From: CAYZIB01 sp964478425
Lineage (GTDB): Bacteria; Bacillota_I; Bacilli_A; Acholeplasmatales; WRBM01
Length of the DNA: 42,184 bases
Reading direction: 5' to 3'
Assembly (NCBI GenBank): GCA_964478425.1
Contig: CAYZIB010000011.1
Coordinates: forward strand, 1 to 42,184
Shown: piece after piece, positions 32,907 through 42,128 of the stretch
How the letters are laid out: the number at the start of each line of letters is the position of its first letter
How positions within the stretch are numbered: the stretch's first letter is position 1
The notes under the pieces: model-generated
Database searches by the model: none
Told to the model about the DNA's origin: nothing
What the model saw: only the letters and a program-made list of their open reading frames with translations
Position numbers and translations under genes: made by a program

Positions 32907-33530
32907 ATGGTAAAAAAATTTATTTCTTTTGAAGGTGGAGAAGGGACAGGGAAATCAACAATTATAAAAGCTGTATCTGATTATTTAGATCAAAAAAAAG
33001 TTGATTATATAGTAACAAGAGAACCTGGTGGAGTGGAAATATCTGAAGCAATAAGAAATATTATTTTAGATAAAAAAAATACAAAAATGGATGCAAGATG
33101 TGAAGCTTTATTATATGCGGCTTCAAGAATTCAACATTTAAAAGAAAAAGTTATCCCCGCTATTAATTCAAATAAAATTGTTATTTGTGATAGATATGTT
33201 GATAGTTCATTAGCATATCAAGGTATTGCAAGAAATATAGGAATTAACGAAGTAGAAAACATAAATATGTTTGCTATGGATTATTTACCAGAAAAAACTA
33301 TTTTAATTGATGTTTCTCCTGAAATAGCTTTAAAAAGAATTAAAGAAAATAATAGAGAAACAGATAGACTTGATCTAGAAAGTATGGAATTTCATAAAAA
33401 AGTTTATGAAGGATATTTAATGGTTGCAGAAAAATATAAAAATAGAATTGTTAAGATTGATGGAAATAGATGTTTAGAAGATATAATTAAAGATTGTATT
33501 AAGGAAATTGATAAAGTAATATGGGATTAG
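32907..33530 (+). CDS. tmk: thymidylate kinase
   Basis: 207 residues. It phosphorylates dTMP to dTDP. P-loop FEGGEGTGKST (P-loop core 11-18), TREPGG, the DR motif in VICDRYVDSSLAYQG and a LID with KRIKENNRETDRLD are all intact. It heads the housekeeping string and overlaps holB by ten bases. Confidence 0.96.
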   Translation: MVKKFISFEGGEGTGKSTIIKAVSDYLDQKKVDYIVTREPGGVEISEAIRNIILDKKNTKMDARCEALLYAASRIQHLKEKVIPAINSNKIVICDRYVDSSLAYQGIARNIGINEVENINMFAMDYLPEKTILIDVSPEIALKRIKENNRETDRLDLESMEFHKKVYEGYLMVAEKYKNRIVKIDGNRCLEDIIKDCIKEIDKVIWD

Positions 33531-34411
33531 AATTAGAGTTATTAAAAAAGTCTTATAAGAATAATAGATTAGCTCATTTTTATATTTTTAATGGAGAAAA
33601 AAACGAATTAAAATTAAAAACAGCATTAGAGTTTATGACATTATTTTATGATGAAGTTGATTTTAATAATATTTTAAAAATGAATCATTTAAATTTATTT
33701 TATATAAAACCAGAAGGAAAAAATATAAAAAAAGAACAAATAACAAATTTATTAGATGAATTTGATAAAACATCTTTAGTTAAAGGTCCTAGATTTTATA
33801 TAATTGATGAAGCAGAAAAACTAAATATTCAATCAAGTAATTCTTTATTAAAATTTTTAGAAGAAACTCCTTTAGATGTCTATGGAATTTTAATAACTGA
33901 CAATCTTGAACAACTTCCAGTTACAATTATTTCAAGAGCTCAAATAATCAATTTTAGAGGAACTAAAAAAAATGTTATTGAAAGTAAAATTAATAATAAA
34001 TATGCATCAATAATAAGTAGTTATACAAATATATTAGATGAAGCAATATCTTTAAGTAAAGATAATGAATTTTTAAAAAAAATTGATTATTGTATGGAAT
34101 TAATGGAAAATAGAGCAATTTCTAAAAATAGTTTATATCAGTTTTATATAAATAATAAAATAAGTTCTTTAGACGATTTTATGATTGTTGTAAAATTACT
34201 AATAATATATTATTCTGATATCTTAAAATATATGAATAACGACTTAAATATAGCATTTAAAGAATTTGATGAAAATATTAAAACTTTAAAAAATAAATTT
34301 GAAAAAAAAGATATATATAAAATTATAAAAGAATTAGAAGATGCATTATATATTGCAGCATATAATGTAAAAATCGATTCTTTAATGAATAAAATTATTT
34401 TAGACATGTAG
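33521..34411 (+). CDS. holB: DNA polymerase III subunit delta'
   Basis: 296 residues. It is a clamp-loader subunit for the replicative polymerase. LAHFYIFNGEKNELK aligns with the usual N-terminus, where the P-loop is degenerate as expected for delta'. IIDEAEKLNIQSSNSLLKFL and TIISRAQIINF are the conserved AAA+ and SRC-like sensor blocks (here SRA). No zinc-binding cysteine cluster is seen. The position after tmk supports the call. Confidence 0.88.
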   Translation: MGLELELLKKSYKNNRLAHFYIFNGEKNELKLKTALEFMTLFYDEVDFNNILKMNHLNLFYIKPEGKNIKKEQITNLLDEFDKTSLVKGPRFYIIDEAEKLNIQSSNSLLKFLEETPLDVYGILITDNLEQLPVTIISRAQIINFRGTKKNVIESKINNKYASIISSYTNILDEAISLSKDNEFLKKIDYCMELMENRAISKNSLYQFYINNKISSLDDFMIVVKLLIIYYSDILKYMNNDLNIAFKEFDENIKTLKNKFEKKDIYKIIKELEDALYIAAYNVKIDSLMNKIILDM

Positions 34412-34419
34412 GTGATTAA

Positions 34420-35277
34420 ATGAAGGTTGTTGAAGTCCAATTTAGAAAAGTTGGAAAAAAATATTTCTTTGGGCCTAATAATTTAGATCTTCAAATTAAT
34501 TCTTTAGTAGTAGTAGAAACTATAAGAGGATTAGAATTAGGAACAGTAGTATCTAATATAAAAGATGTGGATGAATCAAAGATAATAGGAGATTTAAAAC
34601 CTGTTTTAAGAATAGCTTCATTAAAAGATATTAAGGATTATGAAGTAAATAAAGAATTAGAAAAGAAAGTTTTAGAAAGATGTTTCTTTTATGTAAAAAA
34701 ACATAAATTAGAAATGAAGTTATTAGCATCAGAATATACTTTAGATAAAAGTAGATTAATTATTTATTTTGAATCAGAAGGTAGAGTAGATTTTAGACTT
34801 TTAGTAAAAGATCTAGCAGATGAATTTAAAGTAAGAATTGAATTAAGACAAGTTGGAAGTAGAGATGGAGCTAAATTTATTGGAGGACTTGGCCCATGTG
34901 GATTAATAATGTGTTGTGTAACACATATAGGTGAATTTGATAATGTTTCCATTAAAATGGCTAAAAATCAAAATTTAAGTTTAAATCCTCAAAAAATTTC
35001 AGGTACATGTGGAAAACTTTTATGTTGTATTAACTTTGAAAATGATTTATATACAGAATTAAAAAAGAATTTGCCTGATGTTGGTGATTTTGTTATTACT
35101 GAAAAAGGTAAAGGAAAAGTTATGACAAGTGATTGCTTAAATGAGGTTTTTAAAGTTAAATTTGATGAAGATACAATATGTTTTATATCTAAATCAGAAA
35201 TTATTGAAATTCAAAGAAGAAAAAAACAAAAAGAAAATATAGATGATTTAAAAGAATTAAGAGGATTAGAAAATTAA
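34420..35277 (+). CDS. ricT: PSP1-domain protein, RicT/YaaT-like
   Basis: 285 residues. Known relatives (B. subtilis YaaT/RicT) act with RicA and RicF in RNA maturation through RNase Y. Six conserved cysteines are present in two clusters: C160, C165, C166 and C197, C202, C203 (GPCGLIMCC and TCGKLLCC), matching the iron-sulfur ligands of RicT. AGGTG precedes ATG. It lies between holB and the yabB-like gene, as in Bacillus. Partners RicA and RicF are not in the window. Confidence 0.9.
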   Translation: MKVVEVQFRKVGKKYFFGPNNLDLQINSLVVVETIRGLELGTVVSNIKDVDESKIIGDLKPVLRIASLKDIKDYEVNKELEKKVLERCFFYVKKHKLEMKLLASEYTLDKSRLIIYFESEGRVDFRLLVKDLADEFKVRIELRQVGSRDGAKFIGGLGPCGLIMCCVTHIGEFDNVSIKMAKNQNLSLNPQKISGTCGKLLCCINFENDLYTELKKNLPDVGDFVITEKGKGKVMTSDCLNEVFKVKFDEDTICFISKSEIIEIQRRKKQKENIDDLKELRGLEN

Positions 35278-36011
35278 TGAGTGAAAATATTAAAGTTGTA
35301 AATGAATTATTAGGATATGAAAAAATTAAAATAATTCAATGTCCTAATATGTTTAATTTTTCTATTGATTCAATTCTTTTAGCCAACTTTTGTACAGTTA
35401 ATAAAAAATTTTTAAAAATTGTTGATTTTTGTTCTGGTAATGGACCAATACCATTATATTTAACTTTAAGAACAAAAAGTAAAATAATTGGTATAGAAAT
35501 ACAAGAAGATGTCTTTAATCTTGCAAAAGAATCAATTAGTATAAATAATTTAGATAATCAAATTGAAATTTTAAATATGGATGTAAAAGAAGTTGATAAA
35601 TTAATCTCTAATGTTGATTTAGTAACATGTAATCCTCCATATTTTAAATATCAAGAGGATTCTAAAATTAATAAAAATAATTATTTAACTATTGCAAGAC
35701 ATGAAGTTGAAATCACATTAGAAGAAATTATTCAAAAAGCAAGTATAATTTTAAAAAATGGCGGATATTTTTCTATGGTGCATAGAGCAGATAGGTTAGA
35801 AGAAATATTCGAATTATTTAAAAAATATAAAATAGCAATTAAAAAAATAAGGTTTGTTTACCCAAAAGAAAATAGTAAATGTAATCATTTATTAATTGAA
35901 GGAATTAAAAATGGTAAACCAGGATTAAAGGTATTAAGTCCACTTTATATTTATGATAGTAACAATAAATGGACTGAAGAAATTATAAAAATATATAATT
36001 ATAAGGAGTGA
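35277..36011 (+). CDS. yabB: tRNA1(Val) adenine-N6 methyltransferase-like protein (YabB/TrmN6)
   Basis: 244 residues, a SAM-dependent methyltransferase. The SAM motif is DFCSGNGPIPL (50-60), and the amino-methyltransferase motif NPPY at 119-122 indicates adenine or guanine N-methylation. NMFNFSIDSILLANF near the N-terminus is typical of the TrmN6/YabB group. ATG overlaps the ricT TAA by one base. The specific target is inferred from family and neighbourhood. Confidence 0.88.
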   Translation: MSENIKVVNELLGYEKIKIIQCPNMFNFSIDSILLANFCTVNKKFLKIVDFCSGNGPIPLYLTLRTKSKIIGIEIQEDVFNLAKESISINNLDNQIEILNMDVKEVDKLISNVDLVTCNPPYFKYQEDSKINKNNYLTIARHEVEITLEEIIQKASIILKNGGYFSMVHRADRLEEIFELFKKYKIAIKKIRFVYPKENSKCNHLLIEGIKNGKPGLKVLSPLYIYDSNNKWTEEIIKIYNYKE

Positions 36012-36015
36012 TTTT

Positions 36016-36426
36016 ATGTTTTTGAATTATTTAAATAAAAAGGAAAAATTAAAATTTTTAGATTTAGCAATCTATATGATTGGTATTGATGGACAACCTA
36101 CTGAAATTGAAAAAAGATTACTTGAAACAATGATTGTTGAATTAGAAGATATTAGTACTGAATATTCATTTGAAAGAAGTGAAGATATTGATACAACAAT
36201 TAATTTTTTCGAGGAAAGTAATAGAGTTGTTAAAAAAATCGTATATTTGAATCTTGTTAAAATATCAATGATTGAAGATTTATATAATACATCAGAACAT
36301 TTGTTTTTAGAAAAATTACAACAAAAATTTGATATTTCAGCAAAACTTAGAAGAGATTTAATTCATATTTTATATGAAGAAAGAGACATTAAAGAAAAAG
36401 CAAAGAGAATAATTGAAAATGATTAG
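36016..36426 (+). CDS. TerB-like small helical protein, function unknown
   Basis: 136 residues, soluble and helical. FLDLAIYMIGIDGQPTEIEK (21-40 approximately) resembles the acidic first helix-loop of TerB-like domains, where a DG-x-x-x-E pattern is conserved. Nothing else is diagnostic. AAGGAGTG precedes ATG, and the gene overlaps rsmI by eight bases, so it is translated with the housekeeping string. The fold assignment is moderate and the function unknown. Confidence 0.55.
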   Translation: MFLNYLNKKEKLKFLDLAIYMIGIDGQPTEIEKRLLETMIVELEDISTEYSFERSEDIDTTINFFEESNRVVKKIVYLNLVKISMIEDLYNTSEHLFLEKLQQKFDISAKLRRDLIHILYEERDIKEKAKRIIEND

Positions 36427-37258
36427 TCAAAAAAGTTTTATTAATGAAAAAAATACATTATATCTTGTAGCAACACCAATTGGTAATTTGAAAGATATAA
36501 CTTTTAGAGCAATCGAAACATTAAAAATGTGCGATGTTATTTATTGTGAAGACACAAGAAATTCATTAATATTATTAAATCATTATGATGTTTCTAAACC
36601 ATTAAAAAGTTATCATGAACATAATAAAGATTATAAAGATGAAGAAATATTACATGATTTAGAAAAGGGTTTAAATGTTGCTTTAATTTCAGATGCTGGA
36701 ACATTAATTATTAGTGATCCGGGATTTGAAATTGTAAAAAAAGCAATAATGAATAATTATAATGTTGTTTCAATACCAGGAGCAAGTGCTTTTTTAAATG
36801 CTTTAGTTGTTTCTAAATTACCTCCAAAACCATTTTTGTTTTATGGATTTTTAAGTAGTAAAGAAAAAACAAAAATAGATGAATTAGAAAAATTAAAAGA
36901 ATTACCATATACAATTGTTTTTTATGAATCTCCTCATAGAATAATGGATACATTAAATTGTATGTATCAAGTATTTGGAAATAGAGAAATATCTATTTCA
37001 AGAGAACTTACTAAAAAATTTGAAGAAATATATTGGACATGTTTAGAAGATGATTTTTCTAATTTAGAATTAAAAGGGGAATTTTCAATTGTTGTAAAAG
37101 GATATTTGGAAGAACAAACTTTAATTGATGATATAAAACTAGTAACTGAATTAATTAAATCTGGTAAAACAGAAAAAGATGCTATTAAAGAAATAGCTGC
37201 AAAATATAATATAAAAAAACAAGACTTATATAATAGATATGTTAAATTAAAGAAATAA
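36419..37258 (+). CDS. rsmI: 16S rRNA 2'-O-ribose C1402 methyltransferase
   Basis: About 279 residues. A tetrapyrrole-methylase-fold enzyme that modifies C1402 in the decoding centre. YLVATPIGNLKDITFRAIE, CEDTRN, SDAGTLIISDPG and YESPHR are diagnostic RsmI blocks. ATG 36419 is preferred to the in-frame TTG at 36413. It precedes metG, as in Bacillus. Confidence 0.95.
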   Translation: MISQKSFINEKNTLYLVATPIGNLKDITFRAIETLKMCDVIYCEDTRNSLILLNHYDVSKPLKSYHEHNKDYKDEEILHDLEKGLNVALISDAGTLIISDPGFEIVKKAIMNNYNVVSIPGASAFLNALVVSKLPPKPFLFYGFLSSKEKTKIDELEKLKELPYTIVFYESPHRIMDTLNCMYQVFGNREISISRELTKKFEEIYWTCLEDDFSNLELKGEFSIVVKGYLEEQTLIDDIKLVTELIKSGKTEKDAIKEIAAKYNIKKQDLYNRYVKLKK

Positions 37259-37267
37259 GGTGGTATT

Positions 37268-38812
37268 ATGGATAAATTTTATTTAGCAACAGCTATAGCA
37301 TATACTTCATCAATTCCTCATATAGGTAATGTATATGAAGCAATTTTTGCGGATTCTATAGCAAGATATAAAAGATTAAAAGGTAATAAAGTTTTCTTTC
37401 AAACAGGGACAGATGAACATGGCCAAAAAATTGAAAATAAAGCTAAAGAACAAGGATATACTCCTAAAGAATATGTTGATAAAATAAGTGGAGAAATAAG
37501 AAGAATTTATGATGAATTAGGTATTTCTTATGATTATTATGTAAGAACAACAGATGAAAATCATAAAAAACTTGTTCAAGATGTTTTTAAAAAACTTTAT
37601 GATAATGGAGATATTTATAAAGGAGAATATGAGGGATTATATTGTGTGCCTTGTGAATCATTTTATCGTGAAAGTGATGCTCCAGATAAAAAATGTCCTG
37701 ATTGTAAAAGAGATTTAATTGTTGCCAAGGAAGAAGCTTATTTCTTTAGACTTAGTAAATATCAAGATAGATTAGTTAAATATATTTTAGAACATGATGA
37801 TTTTATTGAACCAGCGACAAGAAAAAATGAAATGTTATTTTTCTTAAAAGATAAATTACCTGATTTATGTGTTAGTCGTTCAACATTTAAATGGGGAATT
37901 CCTGTGACATTTGATCAAGAACATGTTGTTTATGTTTGGATTGATGCATTATTAAACTATATTTCTGGAATTGGTTATGATATTAATGGTGGATCAGATA
38001 AATTTAAAGAATTATGGCCTTGTGATTTACATGTTATTGGTAAAGATGTATTAAGATTTCATGTTATTTATTGGCCTATAATGCTTATGGCTTTAGGCTT
38101 AGATTTACCTAAAAAAATATTTGCTCACCCATGGATTTTAGCTGATAAAAAGAAAATGAGTAAATCAATTGGAAATGTAATGGATACTGATACATTAATA
38201 AAATATTTTGGACTTGATGCTGTTAGATATTATTGTTTACATGAAATACCATATCAAGTTGATGGAAATATAACATATGAATTATTTATTGAAAGATATA
38301 ATAGTGATTTAGTTAATACATTAGGAAATTTGGTTAATAGAACAATATCAATGTGTAAAAAATATTTTAATAGTGAATTTGATTTTGCATATACTGATTT
38401 ATCAAATGATTTAAGAAATGATGTATTATCATATAAAGAAAAATGTTTTAAATTATTAGATGAAATTAAAATTGCTGATGGATTTGATGAAGTATTTAAT
38501 ATTTTTAGAAGAGCAAATAAATTTATTGATGAAACAGAACCATGGGTTTTAGCAAAAGATCCTTTAAAAGAAGATAAATTAAAAGAAGTTTTAGGAACAT
38601 TAATAGAAACAATTAGAATAGGATCTGTTTTATTAAAAATATTTATTCCTGATACAGCACAAAACATATTTAATCAAATAAATATTAGTTATGATACACT
38701 AGAATCAATTAATGAATATAAAAATTATCATGTAAAAGTTAATGAACCTTCTCCACTTTTTATGCGTATAGATTTAAATAAAAAATTAGAAGAGATATTA
38801 AAAAATGAATAA
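37268..38812 (+). CDS. metG: methionyl-tRNA synthetase, short form
   Basis: 514 residues. It charges tRNA with methionine. The HIGH-type motif is PHIGN (17-21) and KMSKS is at 296-300. The connective zinc region has CVPCE and CPDCK. The C-terminal tRNA-binding (EMAP-like) domain of the Bacillus enzyme, about 110-150 residues, is missing: the protein ends after the anticodon-binding helices. Whether a separate tRNA-binding protein exists cannot be seen here. AAGGTGG precedes ATG. Confidence 0.95.
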   Translation: MDKFYLATAIAYTSSIPHIGNVYEAIFADSIARYKRLKGNKVFFQTGTDEHGQKIENKAKEQGYTPKEYVDKISGEIRRIYDELGISYDYYVRTTDENHKKLVQDVFKKLYDNGDIYKGEYEGLYCVPCESFYRESDAPDKKCPDCKRDLIVAKEEAYFFRLSKYQDRLVKYILEHDDFIEPATRKNEMLFFLKDKLPDLCVSRSTFKWGIPVTFDQEHVVYVWIDALLNYISGIGYDINGGSDKFKELWPCDLHVIGKDVLRFHVIYWPIMLMALGLDLPKKIFAHPWILADKKKMSKSIGNVMDTDTLIKYFGLDAVRYYCLHEIPYQVDGNITYELFIERYNSDLVNTLGNLVNRTISMCKKYFNSEFDFAYTDLSNDLRNDVLSYKEKCFKLLDEIKIADGFDEVFNIFRRANKFIDETEPWVLAKDPLKEDKLKEVLGTLIETIRIGSVLLKIFIPDTAQNIFNQINISYDTLESINEYKNYHVKVNEPSPLFMRIDLNKKLEEILKNE

Positions 38813-39674
38813 AGAAGGAATTTTTAAAGAAACAAAAAGAACAGGTATTGTAATTGTAAGTGCTATAATTTATAGCCTAGGTCTTATTTGTTTTTTAATC
38901 CCTGCTGGAGTATATTCTGGAGGGATGACTGGATTTTGCCAGTTAGTAGTTGATTTATTAAATAGATTAACAAATATTAATTTAAGTGGTCATTTAGGTC
39001 TTTTAATTTTTATAAGTAATATTCCTTTTTTAATATTAGCATGGGTTGGAATTTCTAAAAAATTTGCTATATATACTTTAGTATCTGTATTATTACAAAC
39101 AGTGTTTTTAGATTTAATACCACATTTTCAATTTTTAGATGATCCTTTAACTAACACATTAACTGGTGGACTTTTAACAGGGGTTGGAATTGGACTTGCA
39201 TTAAAATATGGAACATCTACTGGATCTTTTGATATTTTAGGACAATATTATGCTTTAAAAAAAGGCATGAGTGTTGGTTTTTTAACATTAATGTTTAATT
39301 TAATAATTGCTTTTGTAGGAGGATGGATATTTGGATGGGAAAGATGTATTTATACAATCATTAGATTATTAATAAATACTATTGTGATTGACCAAATACA
39401 TACAGCTTATAACCAAGCTAAAGTTGAAATTATATGTAATAATCCTGATTTGATTGCAGATGAATTATTAAAGGTAATAAAAAGAGGAGCAACCGAATTT
39501 CCAGCAATTGGTGCATATAGTCATGAAAATAAAATAGTTATTTCTATGATTATTTCATCCTTTGAGTATTCTTTAGTTCAAGAAACCGTACATAAATATG
39601 ATGAAAAAGCATTTATTGTAGTCACTCCTGTTAAAAAAATTATTGGAAATTTTAAGAGGCATACGATATCATGA
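38805..39674 (+). CDS. YitT-family membrane protein
   Basis: 289 residues. Five or six membrane segments occupy about residues 12-200 and a soluble DUF2179-like domain lies at the C-terminus (about 210-285). The first segment ends in IPAGVYSGGMTGFCQL, a YitT signature, and GIGLALKYGTSTGSFDILGQ is a second. The biochemical role of the family is not established. It overlaps the metG stop by eight bases. Confidence 0.88.
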   Translation: MNKEGIFKETKRTGIVIVSAIIYSLGLICFLIPAGVYSGGMTGFCQLVVDLLNRLTNINLSGHLGLLIFISNIPFLILAWVGISKKFAIYTLVSVLLQTVFLDLIPHFQFLDDPLTNTLTGGLLTGVGIGLALKYGTSTGSFDILGQYYALKKGMSVGFLTLMFNLIIAFVGGWIFGWERCIYTIIRLLINTIVIDQIHTAYNQAKVEIICNNPDLIADELLKVIKRGATEFPAIGAYSHENKIVISMIISSFEYSLVQETVHKYDEKAFIVVTPVKKIIGNFKRHTIS

Positions 39675-40327
39675 AATGTTTTTTATTTGCTATAGAAGAA
39701 GAAATTAATGTTATAAGAAAAAAAATTCCTTTAACTAAATTAACTTATAAAGGAATAACATGCTATTATAATGACAATCTGGTTTTAGGATTAACACAAA
39801 TAGGTAAAGTGAATGCTAGTATTAATTTATCTTTTATATTAAACAGATTTGATATTGATGAAATTATTAATATTGGAATAGGTGGAGCCTATCAAAAATT
39901 AAAACAAGGTGATTTTTTAATTAGTGATAAAGTAATATATCATGATTTTGATTTAACATGGTTTAATTATGAAAAAGGAGAAGTTCCAGGAGGATATAAA
40001 TATTTTCTTGCTAATGAAACTTTAAAAAATCGTTTTATTGATATATTTAATAAAATGAATGAAAAACATTTTGTTGGAAATATAGCTTCTGGTGATAAAT
40101 TTATTTTAAAAAAAGAAGAAATTTGTTTACCATATGAAATATATGGTGTAGATATGGAATCTGGAGGTATAGCTCAAGTAGCTAGTGTTTATGGTGTTAA
40201 TTTTGTTTGTATAAAATTAATATCTGATTGTCTGGGAGAAAAATCTCCATTAAGTTATAATGAATTTGAAAAAAAATGTGGGTATAAGATAAGCGATGTT
40301 GTTTTAAAATATTTGGAGGTATATTAA
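39671..40327 (+). CDS. mtnN: 5'-methylthioadenosine/S-adenosylhomocysteine nucleosidase-like protein
   Basis: 218 residues of the PNP/UDP phosphorylase fold. It would hydrolyse MTA or SAH to adenine and a thioribose. The family start FAIEEEINVIRKK, the phosphate-site-like INIGIGGAY, substrate-binding M162-E163 in VDMES, and catalytic Asp186 in LISDCLGEKS support MtnN. Related nucleosidases are possible. ATG overlaps the upstream TGA (ATGA). Confidence 0.85.
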   Translation: MKCFLFAIEEEINVIRKKIPLTKLTYKGITCYYNDNLVLGLTQIGKVNASINLSFILNRFDIDEIINIGIGGAYQKLKQGDFLISDKVIYHDFDLTWFNYEKGEVPGGYKYFLANETLKNRFIDIFNKMNEKHFVGNIASGDKFILKKEEICLPYEIYGVDMESGGIAQVASVYGVNFVCIKLISDCLGEKSPLSYNEFEKKCGYKISDVVLKYLEVY

Positions 40328-40328
40328 A

Positions 40329-40679
40329 ATGGAAACAAAACAAATAATTATTACACTCCTTATTGTTTTTTTACCTATTATTTTATCTTTAATGATTGCT
40401 AGAAAAAACAATTTTTTATATGGATTTGTATGGTATTTATTTATGGTTTCAGCAATTTGTTTTTTAATTGGAAATTATTTAATAGAAGATGCAAGTATAG
40501 GAGTTAAGACTGGTTATTTAATTAATGAAGGTATTTTTTCTCCAATAAACTTATTAAAAGATAATTTAAAATTGAAAAATGAATTATTTTATAAAGATTG
40601 GTTTAATACGGCTTTTTTATTTTTAGTACAAGTTGTGTTATTTATACCAACAAAATTAATTAGAAAGGTTAGAAAATAA
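40329..40679 (+). CDS. small membrane protein, function unknown
   Basis: 116 residues with three hydrophobic segments at about 6-22, 30-49 and 91-106, and a basic C-terminus (RKVRK). I recognise no family. GGAGG lies at the end of mtnN, and the gene begins two bases after its stop, so it is cotranscribed and likely translated together. Confidence 0.65.
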   Translation: METKQIIITLLIVFLPIILSLMIARKNNFLYGFVWYLFMVSAICFLIGNYLIEDASIGVKTGYLINEGIFSPINLLKDNLKLKNELFYKDWFNTAFLFLVQVVLFIPTKLIRKVRK

Positions 40680-40681
40680 TA

Positions 40682-42028
40682 ATGAAAAAAATATTAGTTT
40701 TAATTTTATTTTGTTTATTTATGGTTGGTTGTGATCTTGGTAATCAAGGAAATAATAATCATAAACTAGAAGGAACGTTAAGTTTAAACAATTATGCATT
40801 TTATAATAGTGATGAATTAATGTTAGATTTAACATCAAGTTTAGAAATTGATGGAAATGAAACAATATTAGTTAATGTTGATAATAAAGAGGCAACTATT
40901 AATAATAAAACTATTAATGATAAAAATATATATTTAGAATGTAAAATGCCAAGTGCATTTCGTAATGGATTAGATAATTCTATTAAAATCACTTTAGAAG
41001 ATAGTAATAAAGAAATTAAAAGTACATTTAATTTAAAACCAATAACTTTAGTAAGTAATAGTAATCTTGATACTTATGTAAAAATTAATGGTAGAAGCTA
41101 TGATGATTTATCTGGATATGGAAGAGCAATGAATTATAGTGCAAGCGGATTTGAAGTTAGTTTTTATGGAACAAAATTAAATATTGGATTAACAATTGGA
41201 TCTGGAGAAGGAATTTTTAATATATATGTTGATAATGAATTTAAAGAAAGAAAAAAATTTACAACAAGCTTTGTTGATAGAACTGTTGTAAGTAATTTAG
41301 AAATTGGTTATCATACAGTAAAATTTGTTAAATGTAATGAATATTCTCAAGGTAGAACATATTTAAAAAAATTATCGACAGATGGAACTATTTATGAATT
41401 AGATAATAATGTAAACAAATTAAAATTTGAAGTTTATGGTGATTCAATTTCTTGTGGATATGGTATTTTAGGAAATTATCTTGATTCATGGGATGCATCA
41501 AAAACATATGCATATTTATTAGCTAATGAATATAATGCTGATATTAATTTTATTACATATTCTGGATGGGGAGCTTATATGAGCCCTTATGCAAGTCCTA
41601 AAACAGATGGAGCAGTTACAAAATTATTTGGGATAACTGATTTAGCAGATAATAATGCTTGGGATCATTCAAAATATATTCCAGATGTAGTTTTAGTTAA
41701 CTTAGGTACTAATGATGGATGGGCAATATCTACAAATTCTGAATTAAATGGATTTAAAACAACTTACAAAAAATTTATTAATGATTTAAATGAAAAATAT
41801 AATAACCCACTAATTGTTTGTATTGTTGGAATGATGACAAAAACAAGTAGTGTTAACAATACTATAGAAGATATTGTTTCTGAATTAAATCTACCTAATG
41901 TTTTATTTTTTAGAGCAGGAACAATGAGTGGTGATGCAGAAACAGGATATAATGGACATCCAAGTTATGTTGCTCACGAAAGAGTTTATAATGAATTAAG
42001 TGCATTTCTTAAAGGATTGATTTATTAA
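40682..42028 (+). CDS. SGNH-hydrolase lipoprotein, carbohydrate esterase family 2-like
   Basis: 448 residues. The signal peptide ends with lipobox MVGC and Cys17, so the enzyme is likely surface-anchored. Residues about 130-235 form a beta-rich domain of the kind preceding the catalytic domain in CE2 acetyl esterases. The SGNH part starts at YGDSIS (252-257, catalytic Ser255), with GTND (342-345, oxyanion Asn) and the final GHPSYVAH (His426). This order fits deacetylation of polysaccharide side chains. A short Asn-rich linker follows the lipid anchor. AAAGG within the upstream gene provides a weak ribosome binding site. Confidence 0.8.
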   Translation: MKKILVLILFCLFMVGCDLGNQGNNNHKLEGTLSLNNYAFYNSDELMLDLTSSLEIDGNETILVNVDNKEATINNKTINDKNIYLECKMPSAFRNGLDNSIKITLEDSNKEIKSTFNLKPITLVSNSNLDTYVKINGRSYDDLSGYGRAMNYSASGFEVSFYGTKLNIGLTIGSGEGIFNIYVDNEFKERKKFTTSFVDRTVVSNLEIGYHTVKFVKCNEYSQGRTYLKKLSTDGTIYELDNNVNKLKFEVYGDSISCGYGILGNYLDSWDASKTYAYLLANEYNADINFITYSGWGAYMSPYASPKTDGAVTKLFGITDLADNNAWDHSKYIPDVVLVNLGTNDGWAISTNSELNGFKTTYKKFINDLNEKYNNPLIVCIVGMMTKTSSVNNTIEDIVSELNLPNVLFFRAGTMSGDAETGYNGHPSYVAHERVYNELSAFLKGLIY

Positions 42029-42035
42029 TTTATCA

Positions 42036-42044
42036 TGTTATAAT
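42036..42044 (+). promoter_or_regulatory. extended -10 promoter upstream of the ABC ATPase gene
   Basis: TG, one base, TATAAT (TGTTATAAT), identical to the box of the first lipoprotein gene. The start site would be near 42051. It is eight bases after the esterase stop codon and before a hairpin terminator. Confidence 0.55.
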
Positions 42045-42064
42045 TAAATTATAAAGAGGTGATT

Positions 42065-42110
42065 AAAGGAAAATAAACAGATTAAAAATTAGTTTATTTT
42101 CCTTTTTTAA
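42065..42110 (+). terminator. leader terminator (or end of the esterase operon)
   Basis: A 14-bp stem, AAAGGAAAATAAAC (42065-42078) with GTTTATTTTCCTTT (42092-42105), 13-base loop, and six T at 42103-42108. It could end the esterase transcript or attenuate transcription from the promoter at 42036-42044. Confidence 0.8.
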
Positions 42111-42128
42111 TAAAAAGGGAGTGTTATT

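Noticed and set aside
42059..42076. Five-codon leader reading frame (GTG start) before the terminator near the right edge
   Set aside because: Too short, with no regulatory codon pattern; the GTG is part of a chance GAGGTG sequence.
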